Shown: one piece after another, positions 24,416 through 34,157 of the stretch
Layout of the letters: every line of letters begins with the position of its first letter
Position numbering within the stretch: the stretch's first letter is position 1
Origin: Klebsiella terrigena
GTDB taxonomy: Bacteria > Pseudomonadota > Gammaproteobacteria > Enterobacterales > Enterobacteriaceae
NCBI RefSeq assembly: GCF_006539725.1
Contig: NZ_BJNO01000005.1
Span: forward strand, 124,001 to 188,000
Direction: 5' to 3'
DNA length: 64,000 nucleotides
The notes under the pieces: generated by a model
What the model was told of the DNA's origin: nothing
Seen by the model: only the letters and a program-made list of their open reading frames with translations
Databases searched by the model: none
Translations under genes and position numbers: made by a program

Positions 24416-25621
24416 CTATCCCCCCATTCCGCTAATGGCGTCGCCCAGATGAAAAATGGGTAAATACATCGCCACCACCAGGATACCAACGACGGCACCG
24501 GTTATCAGCAGCAGCATCGGTTCCAGCAGCGTGGCCAGGCCCTCTGCCTGGCGGTGCGTGCGCTCGCTATGATGGCGGGCCAGGTTCTCCAGCATGATAT
24601 CCAGCGACCCTGAAGCCTCACCGGTGCGGATGAGCTGCAGGCAGAGCGGGGTAAATCCTTCACTGTTCGCCAGCGCCTGCCAGATGGCGGTCCCACGGGC
24701 AATCTGTGTATTAACCTGATGGATCCTCTGGCGCCAAAGCGGGCAGCTTAGCGTCTCTTCTACGCTCTCCAGACCCTGCATAAAGCTGATGCCGGCGCTC
24801 TGCGTGAGGGTTAAAACGGTAAATATCTGGCTGAGCCGCTGTCCGCCTATTAGCTTTCCGACTACCGGCAAAGCGTGAAGCAGCTTTTGTCGCCGGAGTA
24901 GCCACGAGCGGCGACGATGGGCCAGCCGGTTGAGGAGAAACGGTAATATCGCCATTAGCAGCAGCTGTGGCCAGCGGCTGCTCAGGCCTTCTCCGGCGCT
25001 TATCACCACTTTGGTCAGCAGAGGGAGCGGCGTGTTGAACGTCTGGTAAATAGCGGCAAACTCCGGCAGGACAAAGGTGAGCATACCCATTACCACCAGC
25101 AGCGCCAGCAGCAGAACGATCAGCGGATAGCGCAGCGCCTTTTTGACCTTTTCGCTCAGCTGCAGCTGTTCCTGCTGCTGGCGAGCCAGATGAAAGCAGC
25201 ACAGATCCAGCTTACCGGTAAGCTCCCCGGTGCGGATCATCGCCAGATAGAGCGGAGGAAACGCCTGCGGCCATCTTTCCAGCGCGCTGGAAAGCGAGAT
25301 GCCCTGCGCGAGATCCTGAGCCAGGGTTCGCAGCAGCGCCTGCCATTGCGCGCCCGTCTGCTGCTGCGCCAGCAGCTCCAGTCCCTCGGCAAGCGGCAGT
25401 CCCGCCTGCAGGAGAGTCGCCAGCTGGTGGATAATCTGGCCGCTGTAGCGCGGATGCCAAAGCGCGCTGCGTACCGTGCAGCGGCGGAGCGCGAGGGGGA
25501 TAATTCGTTCATGCTGCAGCGCCTGCATCACCTCCTGGCGGGAGCTTTTCCATAGCGAGCCGTGACAGAGCGATCCTTTAGGATCAAGCCCGCGCCAGCG
25601 CCAAAGGCGTTCAGTCGCCAT
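24416..25621 (-). CDS. hofC: Type IV pilus inner-membrane platform protein HofC (PilC/GspF family)
   Basis: Polytopic inner-membrane protein of the type IV pilus and type II secretion assembly platform. It has 401 residues (400 in E. coli). Two GspF repeats are seen: MIRTGELTGKL in the first half and LIRTGEASGSL in the second, with membrane segments near 160-190, 210-230 and 370-395. I chose the start at 25621 (MATERLWRWRG), which overlaps the hofB end by 11 nt. It is the last gene of ppdD-hofB-hofC. Confidence 0.93.
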   Translation of the reverse strand: MATERLWRWRGLDPKGSLCHGSLWKSSRQEVMQALQHERIIPLALRRCTVRSALWHPRYSGQIIHQLATLLQAGLPLAEGLELLAQQQTGAQWQALLRTLAQDLAQGISLSSALERWPQAFPPLYLAMIRTGELTGKLDLCCFHLARQQQEQLQLSEKVKKALRYPLIVLLLALLVVMGMLTFVLPEFAAIYQTFNTPLPLLTKVVISAGEGLSSRWPQLLLMAILPFLLNRLAHRRRSWLLRRQKLLHALPVVGKLIGGQRLSQIFTVLTLTQSAGISFMQGLESVEETLSCPLWRQRIHQVNTQIARGTAIWQALANSEGFTPLCLQLIRTGEASGSLDIMLENLARHHSERTHRQAEGLATLLEPMLLLITGAVVGILVVAMYLPIFHLGDAISGMGG

Positions 25622-26999
25622 GGGGGAGCCCCAGCACGCGGACCATCTCTTCAAAGCAGGTCAGACCCTGCTCAATGGCCAGGCAGCCGCTTTCAAACAG
25701 CGTCGTCATTCCGGCCTCACGCGCCAGGGCCTCAATTTCCACCGCGCCCAGCCCCCGGGAAATAGCCTGCTGCAGCGCGGTGCCTATCGGGAGCACCTCA
25801 AATAGCGCCAGGCGCCCATAGTAGCCGTGATAGCAGTGCCGACAGCCCGTCGCCTGCCAGCGGGGCAGCCGACGCGGCCACAGGCTGTGCGGCACGTCGA
25901 TGCCGCCTTCAGCTTCCCGGCGGCAGTGTGGGCAGAGCCTGCGCACCAGGCGCTGAGCAATGACCAGCGATAGCGCGGATGAGAGCATCCAGCAGGCGAT
26001 CCCCATCTGCTGCAGGCGAATAAGCGTTTCGCTGGTCGAGTTGGTGTGCAGCGTTGAGAGCACGAGGTGTCCGGTTTGCGCCGCTTTGATAGCAATTTCT
26101 GCGGTTTCCGCATCGCGGATTTCGCCGACCATAACAACGTCCGGATCCTGACGCAGCAGCGCGCGCAGAACGCTGTTAAAAGTTAATCCGGATCGCGGGT
26201 TGATCTGCGTTTGATTCATGCCGGCGATGGGGATTTCCAGCGGGTCCTCCACGCTGCAGATATTAACCTCATCGCGGTTTCGCTTCTGCAGGGCGCTGTA
26301 GAGCGTGATGGTCTTACCGCTGCCGGTTGGGCCGGTGACCAGCAGCAGCCCCTGAGGCTGATTGAGCGCCGAGACAAAGGCGGCAAGCTGCTCTGGGGAT
26401 AGGCCGAGCGCCTCCAGGTCCAGCGCCTGTTCCACCTGATGCAGCAGGCGCAGAACGATTTTCTCACCGTAGCGACAGGGCAGGGTGGCGATGCGAAATG
26501 AGACCGATTGTCCCGAAAGCGTCTGAGTAAACTGACCGTCCTGCGGCAGGCGGTGTTCGGCAATATCAAGGTTCCCGAGCACCTTAAGCCGTGCCGTTAT
26601 CGGCAACGCCAGTTCGGCGGCGAGCGGCGCAAGCGGATGGAGCACCCCATCGACCCGCAGGCGTATGCGCAGGCTATTTTCGCCAGGCTCGACGTGGATA
26701 TCAGATGCGCGCTGGCGCAGCGCCTGCTCGAGAATCTGATTAACCTGGTCGATGATGCCGGTCGGTGCTTCGCCGCTGGCGGCAGATGGCCCGGGCTGTG
26801 CGGACGACTGCAGGCGCTGATTCATTTTATCCTGGTTCCAGCACTCGATATCGATCCGCTTTTGCGTGGCAAAGCGCAGCGCTTCCATCAGCTCAGGCGG
26901 CGGAGAGTCTACGACCGCGATGGAGAGGGTTTGCTCATCGCTGTTAAGCAGCAGGGCATGGTAGCGCTGGCAGAGGGCGATCAATTTTTCGGCTTTCAT
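25611..26999 (-). CDS. hofB: Type IV pilus assembly ATPase HofB (PilB/GspE family)
   Basis: Cytosolic hexameric ATPase that powers pilin assembly. It has 462 residues (461 in E. coli). Walker A GPTGSGKT is at about 223-230, followed by the Asp and His boxes typical of GspE (GEIRDAETAEIA, then AAQTGHLVLSTLHTN), and a CPHC ... GCRHC zinc element. Start ATG at 26999 (MKAEKLIALC) matches the family; a longer frame to 27098 would run into ppdD. It lies 10 nt downstream of ppdD. Confidence 0.94.
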   Translation of the reverse strand: MKAEKLIALCQRYHALLLNSDEQTLSIAVVDSPPPELMEALRFATQKRIDIECWNQDKMNQRLQSSAQPGPSAASGEAPTGIIDQVNQILEQALRQRASDIHVEPGENSLRIRLRVDGVLHPLAPLAAELALPITARLKVLGNLDIAEHRLPQDGQFTQTLSGQSVSFRIATLPCRYGEKIVLRLLHQVEQALDLEALGLSPEQLAAFVSALNQPQGLLLVTGPTGSGKTITLYSALQKRNRDEVNICSVEDPLEIPIAGMNQTQINPRSGLTFNSVLRALLRQDPDVVMVGEIRDAETAEIAIKAAQTGHLVLSTLHTNSTSETLIRLQQMGIACWMLSSALSLVIAQRLVRRLCPHCRREAEGGIDVPHSLWPRRLPRWQATGCRHCYHGYYGRLALFEVLPIGTALQQAISRGLGAVEIEALAREAGMTTLFESGCLAIEQGLTCFEEMVRVLGLPHGD

Positions 27000-27009
27000 C
27001 GCGGTGGCC

Positions 27010-27441
27010 TCAGTTAAAGCGGAAGACGTCTTCACACGCCTGCTTGAGCGCGCCGCCGCTGGCGATGTTGCACTCTCTTTGCCAGCCGGTAATGCCATTT
27101 GCGCTATCCCAGCCCGGCGTCATGGTGACGCGTAGCCCGTTGAGGCTCTCCTGCCCGCTAAGCGTGACGACGCCTTGAGCCACGGTCAGGGCGGAAACGT
27201 AGCGCGTGGTGGCGGGCGCGGGAATGCCGTTGCTGCCGCCGTCGCAGCTTGCGAGGCCGCCGTGCTCAAGGGCGCAGAGCTCCACCGCCGTGCGGTAGGG
27301 AATAAAGGTTTGCAGCACATCGGTAAGCGCCGCCTTGCGCAGATAGTTCTGGTAGGCGGGAATGCCGATGGCGCTGAGAATGGCGATAATGCCAATCACC
27401 ACCATGAGTTCGATAAGGGTAAAGCCGCGTTGTTTGTCCAT
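27010..27441 (-). CDS. ppdD: Prepilin peptidase-dependent major pilin PpdD
   Basis: Type IV major pilin. It has 143 residues (146 in E. coli). A short basic leader MDKQRG is followed by FTLIELMVVIGIIAIL, so PilD-type cleavage would fall between G6 and F7 with E5 of the mature pilin present. Cysteine pairs in the globular part (LCALEHGG ... SCDGG; ECNI ... ACEDVF) suggest disulphides. It has a strong ribosome site (AAGGAG) and heads ppdD-hofB-hofC. It is probably controlled by CRP with Sxy/TfoX through the site at 27568. Confidence 0.96.
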   Translation of the reverse strand: MDKQRGFTLIELMVVIGIIAILSAIGIPAYQNYLRKAALTDVLQTFIPYRTAVELCALEHGGLASCDGGSNGIPAPATTRYVSALTVAQGVVTLSGQESLNGLRVTMTPGWDSANGITGWQRECNIASGGALKQACEDVFRFN

Positions 27442-27567
27442 CGTTTGCTCCTTATTAACGTCGGGAGCACTGTGGCGGTCTGCGGGGAGGATGACGAGCG
27501 GTAAATGAGCGCTCAGGAAGCGGCTTCCCGGGCTTTTTCTACTTATTACAGGGTGAGAGCAAAGCGC

Positions 27568-27583
27568 TGAGATCGCGCTCGCA
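27568..27583 (-). promoter_or_regulatory. CRP-S (Sxy/TfoX-dependent CRP) site for ppdD
   Basis: TGAGA-N6-TCGCA matches the CRP-S consensus TGCGA-N6-TCGCA at nine of ten positions; the right half is exact. A -10 like ATAAGT on the minus strand at 27541-27546 would place this site near -41.5, the class II activator position. In E. coli ppdD is known to belong to the Sxy regulon. Confidence 0.65.
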
Positions 27584-27591
27584 AAGCGTGC

Positions 27592-27618
27592 GCCCCGGCA
27601 GGCGATGCGTGCCGGGGC
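27592..27618 (-). terminator. Hairpin after nadC
   Basis: GCCCCGGCA (27592-27600) pairs with TGCCGGGGC (27610-27618), a 9-bp perfect stem 6 nt past the nadC stop. It has no T run, so it is a likely but not classic terminator. Confidence 0.5.
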
Positions 27619-27624
27619 GGAGCG

Positions 27625-28542
<918 letters not shown>

Positions 28543-28585
28543 TCAGCAGTGGGAAACATGCTAACCTGAACGGCGTTTCTACACC

Positions 28586-28640
28586 ATATACTCTTCATCC
28601 TTCAGGCTATTGCAGCGTTGATGTGCCTGCGCTGGAGAGG
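28586..28640. repeat. Possible degenerate ERIC end
   Basis: The sequence from ATATACTCTTCATCC through TTCAGGCTATTGCAGCG resembles the terminal part of ERIC elements, but no conserved core or matching second end is clear. The rest of the nadC-ampD gap shows only a possible ampD -10 (TATGAT, near 28746). Confidence 0.35.
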
Positions 28641-28812
28641 TTGAGGCGCGGCGCCTGCTCCTTTGCTAAAGGGCGGGCAGGTCGAATTAGCGGATGGCGC
28701 ATTTTCCGCCGCCGGCTGCGGCGATCGGTTCCGAACGAATTTGTGTATGATAATCGGCATCCCTGGGCCATGGGCGGCCCGGGAGCATGCGTTAGTGAAA
28801 GGAGACTCCGCA

Positions 28813-29376
28813 ATGCAGTTGAACGGAGGATGGCTGGTGGGCGCGCGTCGGGTTCCTTCGCCGCACCATGATTGCCGCCCGGATGATGAAACCCCCTCTC
28901 TGCTGGTGGTGCATAATATTAGCCTGCCGCCGGGTGAATTTGGCGGCCCGTGGATTGATGCTCTGTTCAGCGGTACGCTCGATCCCAACGCGCATCCCTA
29001 TTTTGCCGGGATCGCTCAGCTGCGGGTTTCGGCGCATTGTCTGATTCGCCGCGATGGTGAAATCGTGCAGTATGTGCCTTTCGATAAGCGCGCGTGGCAT
29101 GCCGGCGTATCCTGCTATCAGGGGCGCGAGCGCTGCAACGACTTCTCTATTGGTATTGAGCTGGAAGGTACGGATACGCTGGCTTATACCGAGGCGCAGT
29201 ATCAGCAGCTGGCCGCGATTACGCGGCTGCTGACCGCGCTGTATCCGGCCATCGCTGAAAACATGACCGGCCATAGCGATATCGCGCCGGTGCGTAAAAC
29301 GGATCCCGGCCCGGCGTTTGACTGGGCAAAATTTCGCGGTCTGCTGACCGCTTCGTCAGATAAGGAGATGCCATGA
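28813..29376 (+). CDS. ampD: 1,6-anhydro-N-acetylmuramyl-L-alanine amidase AmpD
   Basis: Cytosolic zinc amidase that recycles muropeptides; its loss raises inducer levels for AmpR-controlled AmpC beta-lactamase in species carrying that system. It has 187 residues (183 in E. coli). Zinc ligands are H34 (VVHNIS), H154 and D164 (TGHSDIAP ... TDPGPAFDW). I chose ATG at 28813, after AAAGGAGA, giving [13 protein letters not shown]; longer in-frame starts would not match the family. It overlaps ampE by 4 nt. Confidence 0.95.
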   Translation: MQLNGGWLVGARRVPSPHHDCRPDDETPSLLVVHNISLPPGEFGGPWIDALFSGTLDPNAHPYFAGIAQLRVSAHCLIRRDGEIVQYVPFDKRAWHAGVSCYQGRERCNDFSIGIELEGTDTLAYTEAQYQQLAAITRLLTALYPAIAENMTGHSDIAPVRKTDPGPAFDWAKFRGLLTASSDKEMP

Positions 29377-30227
29377 CGTTGTTTTCTACGCTGCTGGTTC
29401 TCATCGCCGAACGCCTGTTTAAGCTGGGCGAGCACTGGCAGCTCGATCATCGCCTCGAGGTCCTGTTCCGTCGCGTGAAGCACTTCTCGCTTTTCGGCAC
29501 GCTGCTGATGGCGGCGGTAGCGATGGTCGCGGTATACATTATTCAGCGCCTGCTGCACGGCGTGCTGTTTAACGTCCCGCTGCTGGTGTTCTGGATCCTG
29601 CTTGGCCTGCTGTGCATTGGCGCCGGCAAAGTCCGCCTGCACTATCACGCCTACCTGAAGGCCGCTTCCCGCAACGATAAGCATGCCTGCGACGCGATGG
29701 CCAGCGAGCTGACGCTTATCCACGGCGTCCCGCCGGGCTGCGACAATCGCGAATACCTCAGCGAACTGCAGAATGCGCTGCTGTGGATCAACTACCGCTA
29801 CTACCTTGCGCCGCTGTTCTGGTTTGTGGTCGGCGGGCCGTGGGGCCCGATCACGCTGATTGGCTACAGCGTTCTGCGCGCATGGCAGTCGTGGCTGGCC
29901 CGCTATCAAACGCCGCACCACCGTTTACAGTCAGGAATTGACGGCATTTTGCACGTCGTGGACTGGGTGCCGGTGCGGCTGGTTGGCGTGGTTTACGCGC
30001 TGGTTGGTCACGGGGAGAAGGCGCTACCCGCCTGGTTCGCCTCGCTGGGCGATCGCCATTCGTCGCAGTATCAGGTGCTAACGCGTCTGGCGCAGTTCTC
30101 GCTTGCCCGCGAGCCGCATGTCGACAAGGTCGAGACGCCAAAGGCCGCCGTCTCAATGGCCAAGAAAACGTCGCTGGTGGTGGTGGTGATTATGGCCCTG
30201 CTGACGATTTACGGCACGCTGATTTAA
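29373..30227 (+). CDS. ampE: Inner-membrane protein AmpE
   Basis: Inner-membrane protein encoded with ampD; in E. coli it has been proposed as a beta-lactam sensor-like component, but its biochemical role is unclear. It has 284 residues, as in E. coli. Hydrophobic segments lie near 43-88 (two), 143-165 and 265-283, and a conserved [14 protein letters not shown] stretch lies in between. It overlaps ampD by 4 nt and is convergent with the GH43 gene. Confidence 0.94.
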   Translation: MTLFSTLLVLIAERLFKLGEHWQLDHRLEVLFRRVKHFSLFGTLLMAAVAMVAVYIIQRLLHGVLFNVPLLVFWILLGLLCIGAGKVRLHYHAYLKAASRNDKHACDAMASELTLIHGVPPGCDNREYLSELQNALLWINYRYYLAPLFWFVVGGPWGPITLIGYSVLRAWQSWLARYQTPHHRLQSGIDGILHVVDWVPVRLVGVVYALVGHGEKALPAWFASLGDRHSSQYQVLTRLAQFSLAREPHVDKVETPKAAVSMAKKTSLVVVVIMALLTIYGTLI

Positions 30228-30249
30228 GCGCCCGCCCGGCGGCGGGCGC
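30228..30249. terminator. Bidirectional hairpin between ampE and the GH43 gene
   Basis: GCGCCCGCC (30228-30236) and GGCGGGCGC (30241-30249) form a perfect 9-bp GC stem with a CGGC loop. It fills nearly all of the 27-nt gap between the two convergent genes. The T run is poor. Confidence 0.5.
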
Positions 30250-30254
30250 GACGC

Positions 30255-31205
30255 TTAGTCTGTATCCGCAGGCGGGATGCCAAAATCAGGCATCCCGTTT
30301 TCTTGCCAGACGATCCGCTTCAGCCGCGTATGGCGATTAGGGTCGTACAGCGGGTCGCCTTCAATTTCGGTGTAGTTTCGCGCGTGATACACCAGCACGT
30401 CTTCCCCTTCCTCCGTTTGCGTAAAGGCGTTGTGCCCGGGACCATACTGGCGGTTCGCATCGCTGGTGCAAAACACCGGCTGCGGTGATTTATGCCAGTT
30501 CTCCGGCCGCAGCGGGTCGGCCTGACGGTCGATCCACAGCAGCCCCATGCAGTAGTTCTCATCCGTGGCGCTGGCGGAATAGCTCACGAACAGCTTGTCC
30601 TCATGAAACAGCGCCGCCGGGCCCTCGTTCACCAGAAAGCCGCGGCACTCCCAGTCAAACTCCGGCTTACTCAGCATCACGGGATCGCCTTTCAGCGTCC
30701 ATGGGTTTTCCAGCTCTGCCAGATACAGATTCGAGTTGCCGTCGATATGCGGGGCCTTTTGCGCCCAGAGATACCACTGCTTTCCCTGATGACGGAAGGT
30801 GGTGGCATCCAGTGCAAAAGTGTCAAAGGGGGTTTTCACCCGGCCTTTTTCTCTCCACCTGCCGGTCAGCGGATCGCCGTCATCGCATTCAAGCACGAAC
30901 ATGCGGTGCTGGAACATGCCCAGCGCGTCGAGATCGTGGGTGTGGGTCGCCGCGAAGTAGATGTACCATTTCCCGTCAATTTCATGCAGTTCCGGTGCCC
31001 AAATCAGCTGGCTCATCGGGCCGCTTTCCGGCTTGCGCCAGACGACCACCGGCGGCGCCTCGCGCAGGCCCTCCAGCGTGGCGGCGCGGCGGATCTCCAG
31101 CCGGTCATACTCCGGGACCGAAGCAATAAAATAGTAGTGCTGCCGATGGCGCAGAATAAACGGGTCCGCGCGCTGTTCAATAAACGGATTCGGCCAGTTG
31201 TTCAT
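30255..31205 (-). CDS. Glycoside hydrolase family 43 (beta-xylosidase / arabinofuranosidase type)
   Basis: Probable cytoplasmic glycosidase for imported pentose oligosaccharides. It has 316 residues and no signal peptide. It fits a five-blade propeller of GH43: catalytic base candidate D14 in RADPFI, pKa-modulating D133 in FALDATTF, general acid E194 in VNEGPAAL, and H258 in GPGHNAF. It is short for xylosidases that carry an extra C-terminal beta-sandwich, so it looks like a catalytic domain alone. Its ATG shares one base with the stop of the transporter gene upstream, so they form one operon. The precise substrate (xylosides or arabinosides) cannot be read from sequence. Confidence 0.85.
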   Translation of the reverse strand: MNNWPNPFIEQRADPFILRHRQHYYFIASVPEYDRLEIRRAATLEGLREAPPVVVWRKPESGPMSQLIWAPELHEIDGKWYIYFAATHTHDLDALGMFQHRMFVLECDDGDPLTGRWREKGRVKTPFDTFALDATTFRHQGKQWYLWAQKAPHIDGNSNLYLAELENPWTLKGDPVMLSKPEFDWECRGFLVNEGPAALFHEDKLFVSYSASATDENYCMGLLWIDRQADPLRPENWHKSPQPVFCTSDANRQYGPGHNAFTQTEEGEDVLVYHARNYTEIEGDPLYDPNRHTRLKRIVWQENGMPDFGIPPADTD

Positions 31206-32611
31206 CAGGCTTTCCTTATCTGTTCGCTGGTTTTGAGGTCCTGAAGTTCGTTCAGCTCGCCGTAGTTGACGCGGCGCTTCTCGAGGTCGGCCTGGATTTG
31301 GCTCATAAACTCGCGATTCACTTTTAGCATCCTCACCACCCCTGCGGTCAGCAGATAGCCAATGCCCGGAATAATGCTGAACAGCAGGATAATGCCGTTT
31401 ACGGCGGAGGCGCTTTGCTCTTTGGCACCGGAATCATAGCCGTACCAGGAGAGCAGGAAGCCGACCATCGCCCCGGCTACCGCCAGCCCAACCTTCAGGA
31501 AGAAGAGGTTGCCGGAGAAGCTAATGCCGGTGATGCGTTTGCCGGTTTTCCACTCGCCGTAGTCATCAACGTCGGCCATCAGCGACCAGTGCAGCGGCGA
31601 TGGGATCTGATGGAGGATGTTAAGCAGGAAGTAGAGCACCATAATCATCGTGGTGGCGTGCGGGTCGAAGAAGTAGAAGGCGCAGGAGAAGATAGCCAGC
31701 ACGATGTTGGTCCAGAAAAATACCTGCAGCTTGCACCAGCGGTCGGTCAGCACCTTGGCCAGCATACTGCCGATCATCATCCCGACGACGCCGAGGCTAA
31801 TAAACAGGGTCGCGAAGTGGGTGCTTTGCTGCATCACCCAGGTGACGTAATACATGGTGGCGGCCATACGGATAAAGCCCGGACAGACGTTGCACAGCGT
31901 CAGCAGCAGAATGCGCACCCACTGGTCATTTTTCCAGACGTCTTTGAAATCCTTCTTCAGTTCGTCATTGGTTTGTACCGCCGGACGCACGCGCTCACGT
32001 ACCGTGGCGAAACAGAATAAAAACATGCACATGCCGATAAGCGCCAGCACGGTCATCGCCATCTGGTAGCCTTTGGCTTTATCGGCGCCGCCGAACCAGT
32101 CCGCCATCGGCAGGAGCGTTAACGACAGCAGTAGCGTGGCAATCCCGACCATCACAAAGCGGTAGGACTGGCAGGCAACGCGCTCCCTGGGGTCATTAGT
32201 AATGACGCTGCCCAGCGAGCAGTAGGGAATATTGATGGCGGTATAGGTCAGCGAGAGCAGGAAGTAGGTGACGAAGGCATAGATAACCTTGCTGTTATAC
32301 GTCCACTCGGGCGTGGTGAACATCAGGACGCTAAACAGGGCGTAGGGGAAGGCTATCCACAGCAGCCACGGGCGAAAGCGGCCATATTTGCTGCGGGTGC
32401 GGTCGGCCATCGCGCCCATGATGGGGTCGGTCACGGCGTCAATAACGCGCACCGAGAGCAGCAATACGCCGACCAGCGCCGGAGCAAGACCGAATATATC
32501 GGTATAAAAATAGTTAACAAACAGCATGATGGCGCCGAAAATGATGTTACATCCGGCATCGCCCATCCCATAGCCAATCTTTTCTTTAACTGAAAGCTTA
32601 TTGTCTGCCAT
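31205..32611 (-). CDS. GPH-family sugar:cation symporter (MFS)
   Basis: Twelve-helix inner-membrane transporter of the glycoside-pentoside-hexuronide family, related to XynT/YagG and MelB-type proteins. It has 468 residues. The N-terminus (KEKIGYGMGDAGCN) and the loop motif DAVTDPIMGAMADRTRSKYGRFRPW are characteristic. It has a good ribosome site (GGAGG, about 8 nt before ATG). It is co-transcribed with the downstream GH43 gene, which suggests import of short xylosides or arabinosides followed by cytoplasmic hydrolysis. No regulator is encoded beside it. Confidence 0.85.
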   Translation of the reverse strand: MADNKLSVKEKIGYGMGDAGCNIIFGAIMLFVNYFYTDIFGLAPALVGVLLLSVRVIDAVTDPIMGAMADRTRSKYGRFRPWLLWIAFPYALFSVLMFTTPEWTYNSKVIYAFVTYFLLSLTYTAINIPYCSLGSVITNDPRERVACQSYRFVMVGIATLLLSLTLLPMADWFGGADKAKGYQMAMTVLALIGMCMFLFCFATVRERVRPAVQTNDELKKDFKDVWKNDQWVRILLLTLCNVCPGFIRMAATMYYVTWVMQQSTHFATLFISLGVVGMMIGSMLAKVLTDRWCKLQVFFWTNIVLAIFSCAFYFFDPHATTMIMVLYFLLNILHQIPSPLHWSLMADVDDYGEWKTGKRITGISFSGNLFFLKVGLAVAGAMVGFLLSWYGYDSGAKEQSASAVNGIILLFSIIPGIGYLLTAGVVRMLKVNREFMSQIQADLEKRRVNYGELNELQDLKTSEQIRKA

Positions 32612-32719
32612 CTGGAGATCCTCCCCGTTGCGGTATGGAAGGATTATTTGCTGATATGTTGTTAAATGCGTTGCAGTATCAGGTTAACGATATGGACAAA
32701 ACGACTGATGCAGGGGAAG

Positions 32720-32735
32720 TGTGAGGTGGGTAACA
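32720..32735 (-). promoter_or_regulatory. Candidate CRP site upstream of the transporter-GH43 operon
   Basis: TGTGA-N6-TAACA matches the CRP consensus TGTGA-N6-TCACA at nine of ten core bases. It lies about 110-125 nt before the transporter start in the aroP-transporter gap, as expected for catabolite control of a sugar operon. A -35/-10 pair further down (TTAACC, 17 nt, TAACAA on the minus strand) is only weak. Confidence 0.45.
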
Positions 32736-32738
32736 GTG

Positions 32739-32771
32739 CTCTGTGCCCGCAACGATGCGGCGGGCACAGAG
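32739..32771 (-). terminator. Hairpin after aroP
   Basis: CTCTGTGCCCG (32739-32749) and CGGGCACAGAG (32761-32771) form an 11-bp perfect stem 12 nt past the aroP stop. No T run follows on the minus strand. Confidence 0.55.
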
Positions 32772-32783
32772 TTTGGAGATGTA

Positions 32784-34157
32784 TTAATGTGCTTTTACGG
32801 CGCTGGCATTTCTCTGTTTGAGCAGGTAGCCGACGCCGAGAACGGCAATCCACACCGGGATCAGGTAGACGGAAATCGCCATGCCCGGGGTGATCAGCAT
32901 GATGACCAGCACTGCGGCCATGAACAGCAGGCAGATCCAGTTACCGACCGGGTAGAACAGGGCCGGGAAGCGGGAAACCGCACCCTGCTGCTGCTTTGCC
33001 CGACGGAACTTAATGTGCGCCAGGCTGATCATCGCCCAGTTAATCACCAGGGCAGAGACAACCAGCGCCATCAGCAGACCAAACGCTGATTCAGGGGCGA
33101 GGTAGTTAATCAGCACGCACAGCGCGGTTACCACGGCGGAAACCAGGATGGTATTCACCGGTACGCCGCGCTTGTCGACGTTCATCAGCGCTTTCGGCGC
33201 GTTGCCCTGCTGGGCAAGGCCAAACAGCATCCGGCTGTTGCAGTAGACGCAGCTGTTATAGACCGACAGCGCGGCGGTCAGTACCACCACGTTCAGCGCG
33301 TTGGCAACGAAGGTATCCCCCAGCTCGTGGAAAATCAGCACAAACGGGCTGGTGTCTGCGGTCACGCGGGTCCACGGCAGCAGAGAGAGCAGTACCGCCA
33401 GCGAGCCCACGTAGAAAATCAGAATACGGTAGATAACCTGATTGGTGGCTTTGGGAATGCTCTGCTCCGGGTTATCCGCTTCCGCCGCGGTGATCCCGAC
33501 CAGCTCCAGGCCGCCAAACGAGAACATGATGATGGCCATCATCATCACCAGCCCGGTGAAGCCGTGCGGCAGGAAGCCGCCCTGATCCCACAGGTTACGC
33601 ACGGTTGCCTGCGGGCCGCCGTTGCCGCTGAACAGCAGCCAGCCGCCGAACAGAATCATCGCCACAACGGCAACGACTTTAATAATGGCGAACCAGAACT
33701 CCATCTCGCCGAAGACCTTCACGTTGGTGAGGTTGATGGCGTTAATGGCAACGAAGAAGATAGCTGCCGAAACCCAGGTTGGGATCTCGGGCCACCAGAA
33801 CTGGACGTATTTTCCGACCGCGGTCAGTTCCGCCATGGCGACCAGAACGTACAGCACCCAGTAGTTCCAGCCGGAGGCAAAGCCGGCAAAACCGCCCCAG
33901 TACTTGTAGGCGAAATGACTGAATGAGCCTGCCACCGGCTCTTCCACAACCATCTCACCGAGCTGGCGCATAATCAGAAAAGCAATAAAACCGGCGATGG
34001 CATAGCCAAGGATAATACCGGGACCTGCTGACTGGATAACGGACGCGCTGCCCAGAAACAGGCCGGTACCGATAGCGCCGCCCAGAGCAATAAGCTGTAT
34101 ATGGCGGTTTTTCAGGCCGCGCTTTAGCCGATCGCCTTGCTGTTGACCTTCCATCAT
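32784..34157 (-). CDS. aroP: Aromatic amino acid permease AroP
   Basis: Proton symporter for phenylalanine, tyrosine and tryptophan in the inner membrane (amino acid-polyamine-organocation family). It has 457 residues, as in E. coli. Twelve hydrophobic segments are visible, with the family motif IALGGAIGTGLFLGS in the first helix. In E. coli K-12 aroP directly follows ampE; here the two-gene GH43 operon lies between them. Its 643-bp upstream region is shared with pdhR. In E. coli it is repressed by TyrR, but I could not find a convincing TyrR box by eye. Confidence 0.96.
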   Translation of the reverse strand: MMEGQQQGDRLKRGLKNRHIQLIALGGAIGTGLFLGSASVIQSAGPGIILGYAIAGFIAFLIMRQLGEMVVEEPVAGSFSHFAYKYWGGFAGFASGWNYWVLYVLVAMAELTAVGKYVQFWWPEIPTWVSAAIFFVAINAINLTNVKVFGEMEFWFAIIKVVAVVAMILFGGWLLFSGNGGPQATVRNLWDQGGFLPHGFTGLVMMMAIIMFSFGGLELVGITAAEADNPEQSIPKATNQVIYRILIFYVGSLAVLLSLLPWTRVTADTSPFVLIFHELGDTFVANALNVVVLTAALSVYNSCVYCNSRMLFGLAQQGNAPKALMNVDKRGVPVNTILVSAVVTALCVLINYLAPESAFGLLMALVVSALVINWAMISLAHIKFRRAKQQQGAVSRFPALFYPVGNWICLLFMAAVLVIMLITPGMAISVYLIPVWIAVLGVGYLLKQRNASAVKAH

